Assembly (NCBI GenBank): GCA_020249415.1
Contig: JADCFR010000389.1
Coordinates: 1 to 6,787 of the forward strand
DNA length: 6,787 nucleotides
Direction of reading: 5' to 3'
Source: Roseomonas sp.
Lineage (GTDB): Bacteria; Pseudomonadota; Alphaproteobacteria; Acetobacterales; Acetobacteraceae
The notes beneath the pieces were generated by a model, which worked only from the letters and a program-made list of their open reading frames with translations, had not been told where the DNA came from and did no database searches. Both the position numbers and the translations under genes were made by a program. This document shows, in pieces, positions 5,993 through 6,787 of this stretch. Position 1 is the first letter of the stretch, and every line of letters begins with the position of its first letter.

Positions 5993-6782
5993 GCCGCGCA
6001 ATCAGCGCCGGCATCTCCCGCAGCGGAATCATATTCGGCCCATCGGATGGCGCGTGATCCGGGTCCGCATGGGTTTCGATGAACACCGCGGCCACCCCCA
6101 CCGCCACGGCAGCGCGCGCCAGCACCGGCGCAAACTCACGCTGCCCGCCGCTGGAGGTGCCCTGCCCGCCCGGCTGCTGCACGGAATGCGTCGCGTCAAA
6201 CACTACCGGATAGCCAGTCTCCGCCATGATCGGCAAAGCCCGCATGTCGGACACCAGCGTATTATAGCCAAAGGAAGCGCCGCGTTCGCAGAGCAGGACA
6301 TTGTGATTGCCCGTGCTCGCGATTTTCGCCGCAACATTCTTCATATCCCAGGGGGCGAGGAACTGGCCCTTTTTCACATTGATCACGCGCCCTGTGGCGC
6401 CCGCGGCCAGCAGCAAATCCGTCTGCCGGCACAAAAAGGCCGGGATTTGCAGCACATCCACTGCCTCCGCGCTTGGTGCGCATTGCTCCGGCGCATGCAC
6501 ATCGGTCAGCACTGGCAGCCCGGTTGCCTCCCGCACCTCGGCCAGAATGGAGAGGCCTTCTGCCATGCCAATGCCGCGCGCGGCGGAAACGCTGGTACGA
6601 TTGGCCTTGTCGAAGGAAGATTTATAGATCAGCGGCACACTGGCGGATGCGGCGATTTCCTTGAGTGCCGCGGCGGTTTCCAGGGCATGGGCGCGGCTTT
6701 CGATCTGACAGGGGCCGCAAATAAAGACCAAGGGCAGATCATTGCCGAAGGTCACATTGCCCGCCTTCACATGGCGCATCAT
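5958..6782 (-). CDS. kdsA: 3-deoxy-8-phosphooctulonate synthase (KDO-8-phosphate synthase)
   Basis: A 274-residue cytoplasmic enzyme that condenses phosphoenolpyruvate with arabinose 5-phosphate to KDO 8-phosphate, for the inner core of LPS. Motifs in order: ICGPCQIES (21-29), [12 protein letters not shown] (53-64), LTDVHAPEQ (92-100), [14 protein letters not shown] (111-124), [11 protein letters not shown] (about 134-144), [12 protein letters not shown] (195-206) and [17 protein letters not shown] (234-250). Cys25 in GPC, with His199, Glu236 and Asp247, marks the metal-dependent class; E. coli KdsA has Asn at the Cys position. Length is near the usual 275-285. ATGs at 6782 and 6779 are both possible. 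Only five bases remain to the right and no stop is seen in them, so the true start could lie outside the window. The 3' end overlaps the cytochrome b561 gene. Confidence 0.95.
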   Translation of the reverse strand: MMRHVKAGNVTFGNDLPLVFICGPCQIESRAHALETAAALKEIAASASVPLIYKSSFDKANRTSVSAARGIGMAEGLSILAEVREATGLPVLTDVHAPEQCAPSAEAVDVLQIPAFLCRQTDLLLAAGATGRVINVKKGQFLAPWDMKNVAAKIASTGNHNVLLCERGASFGYNTLVSDMRALPIMAETGYPVVFDATHSVQQPGGQGTSSGGQREFAPVLARAAVAVGVAAVFIETHADPDHAPSDGPNMIPLREMPALIARLKAFDRLAKGG

Positions 6783-6787
6783 ACCAG

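Overview
The window reads as a piece of a high-GC Gram-negative chromosome, most likely an alphaproteobacterium, possibly of the Acetobacteraceae/Rhodospirillales type. The grounds are a 3-deoxy-octulosonate 8-phosphate synthase gene (LPS synthesis), a chaperedoxin with an intact WCGPC site, a Trm112-like protein with one cysteine, and a DUF971 protein. The taxonomic placement is inference from protein character, not a database result.

Left region (1-449): this stretch is poor in genes and AT-richer than the rest. A short frame at the extreme left resembles part of an IS3-type OrfA transposase. The following ~390 bp hold no gene I can support and look like mobile-element or intergenic debris.

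Mobile element (450-2946): a complete, apparently intact IS21-family insertion sequence of 2,497 bp. It has 28-bp terminal inverted repeats (24/28 matching), extra subterminal repeats, istA (DDE transposase) and istB (AAA+ helper ATPase) on the minus strand, with istA and istB overlapping by 11 bp. To its right lie the last 49 codons of a prolyl-tRNA deacylase (YbaK/ProX type). The 5' part of that gene is not to the left of the element, and only 3 bp (GTC) match at the two junctions, so this is not a clean insertion. An adjacent deletion, a recombination event or an assembly join at the IS is more likely.

Conserved cluster (3169-5372, plus strand): cnoX-like chaperedoxin, stand-alone LON-substrate-binding-domain protein, Trm112-like small protein and DUF971 protein. 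They are packed with gaps of 20 and 16 bp and an ATGA overlap, as in an operon. The first two suggest a link to protein quality control. The jobs of the last two are not established.

Right end (5438-6782): a cytochrome b561 gene whose ribosome-binding site lies in the arm of a short hairpin, followed by convergent kdsA. The two genes overlap tail to tail by 35 bp. I see no CRISPR array, tRNA, rRNA, defence system or clearly new system. The most notable items are the rearranged IS21/prolyl-tRNA deacylase junction, the SD-masking hairpin and the convergent overlap.
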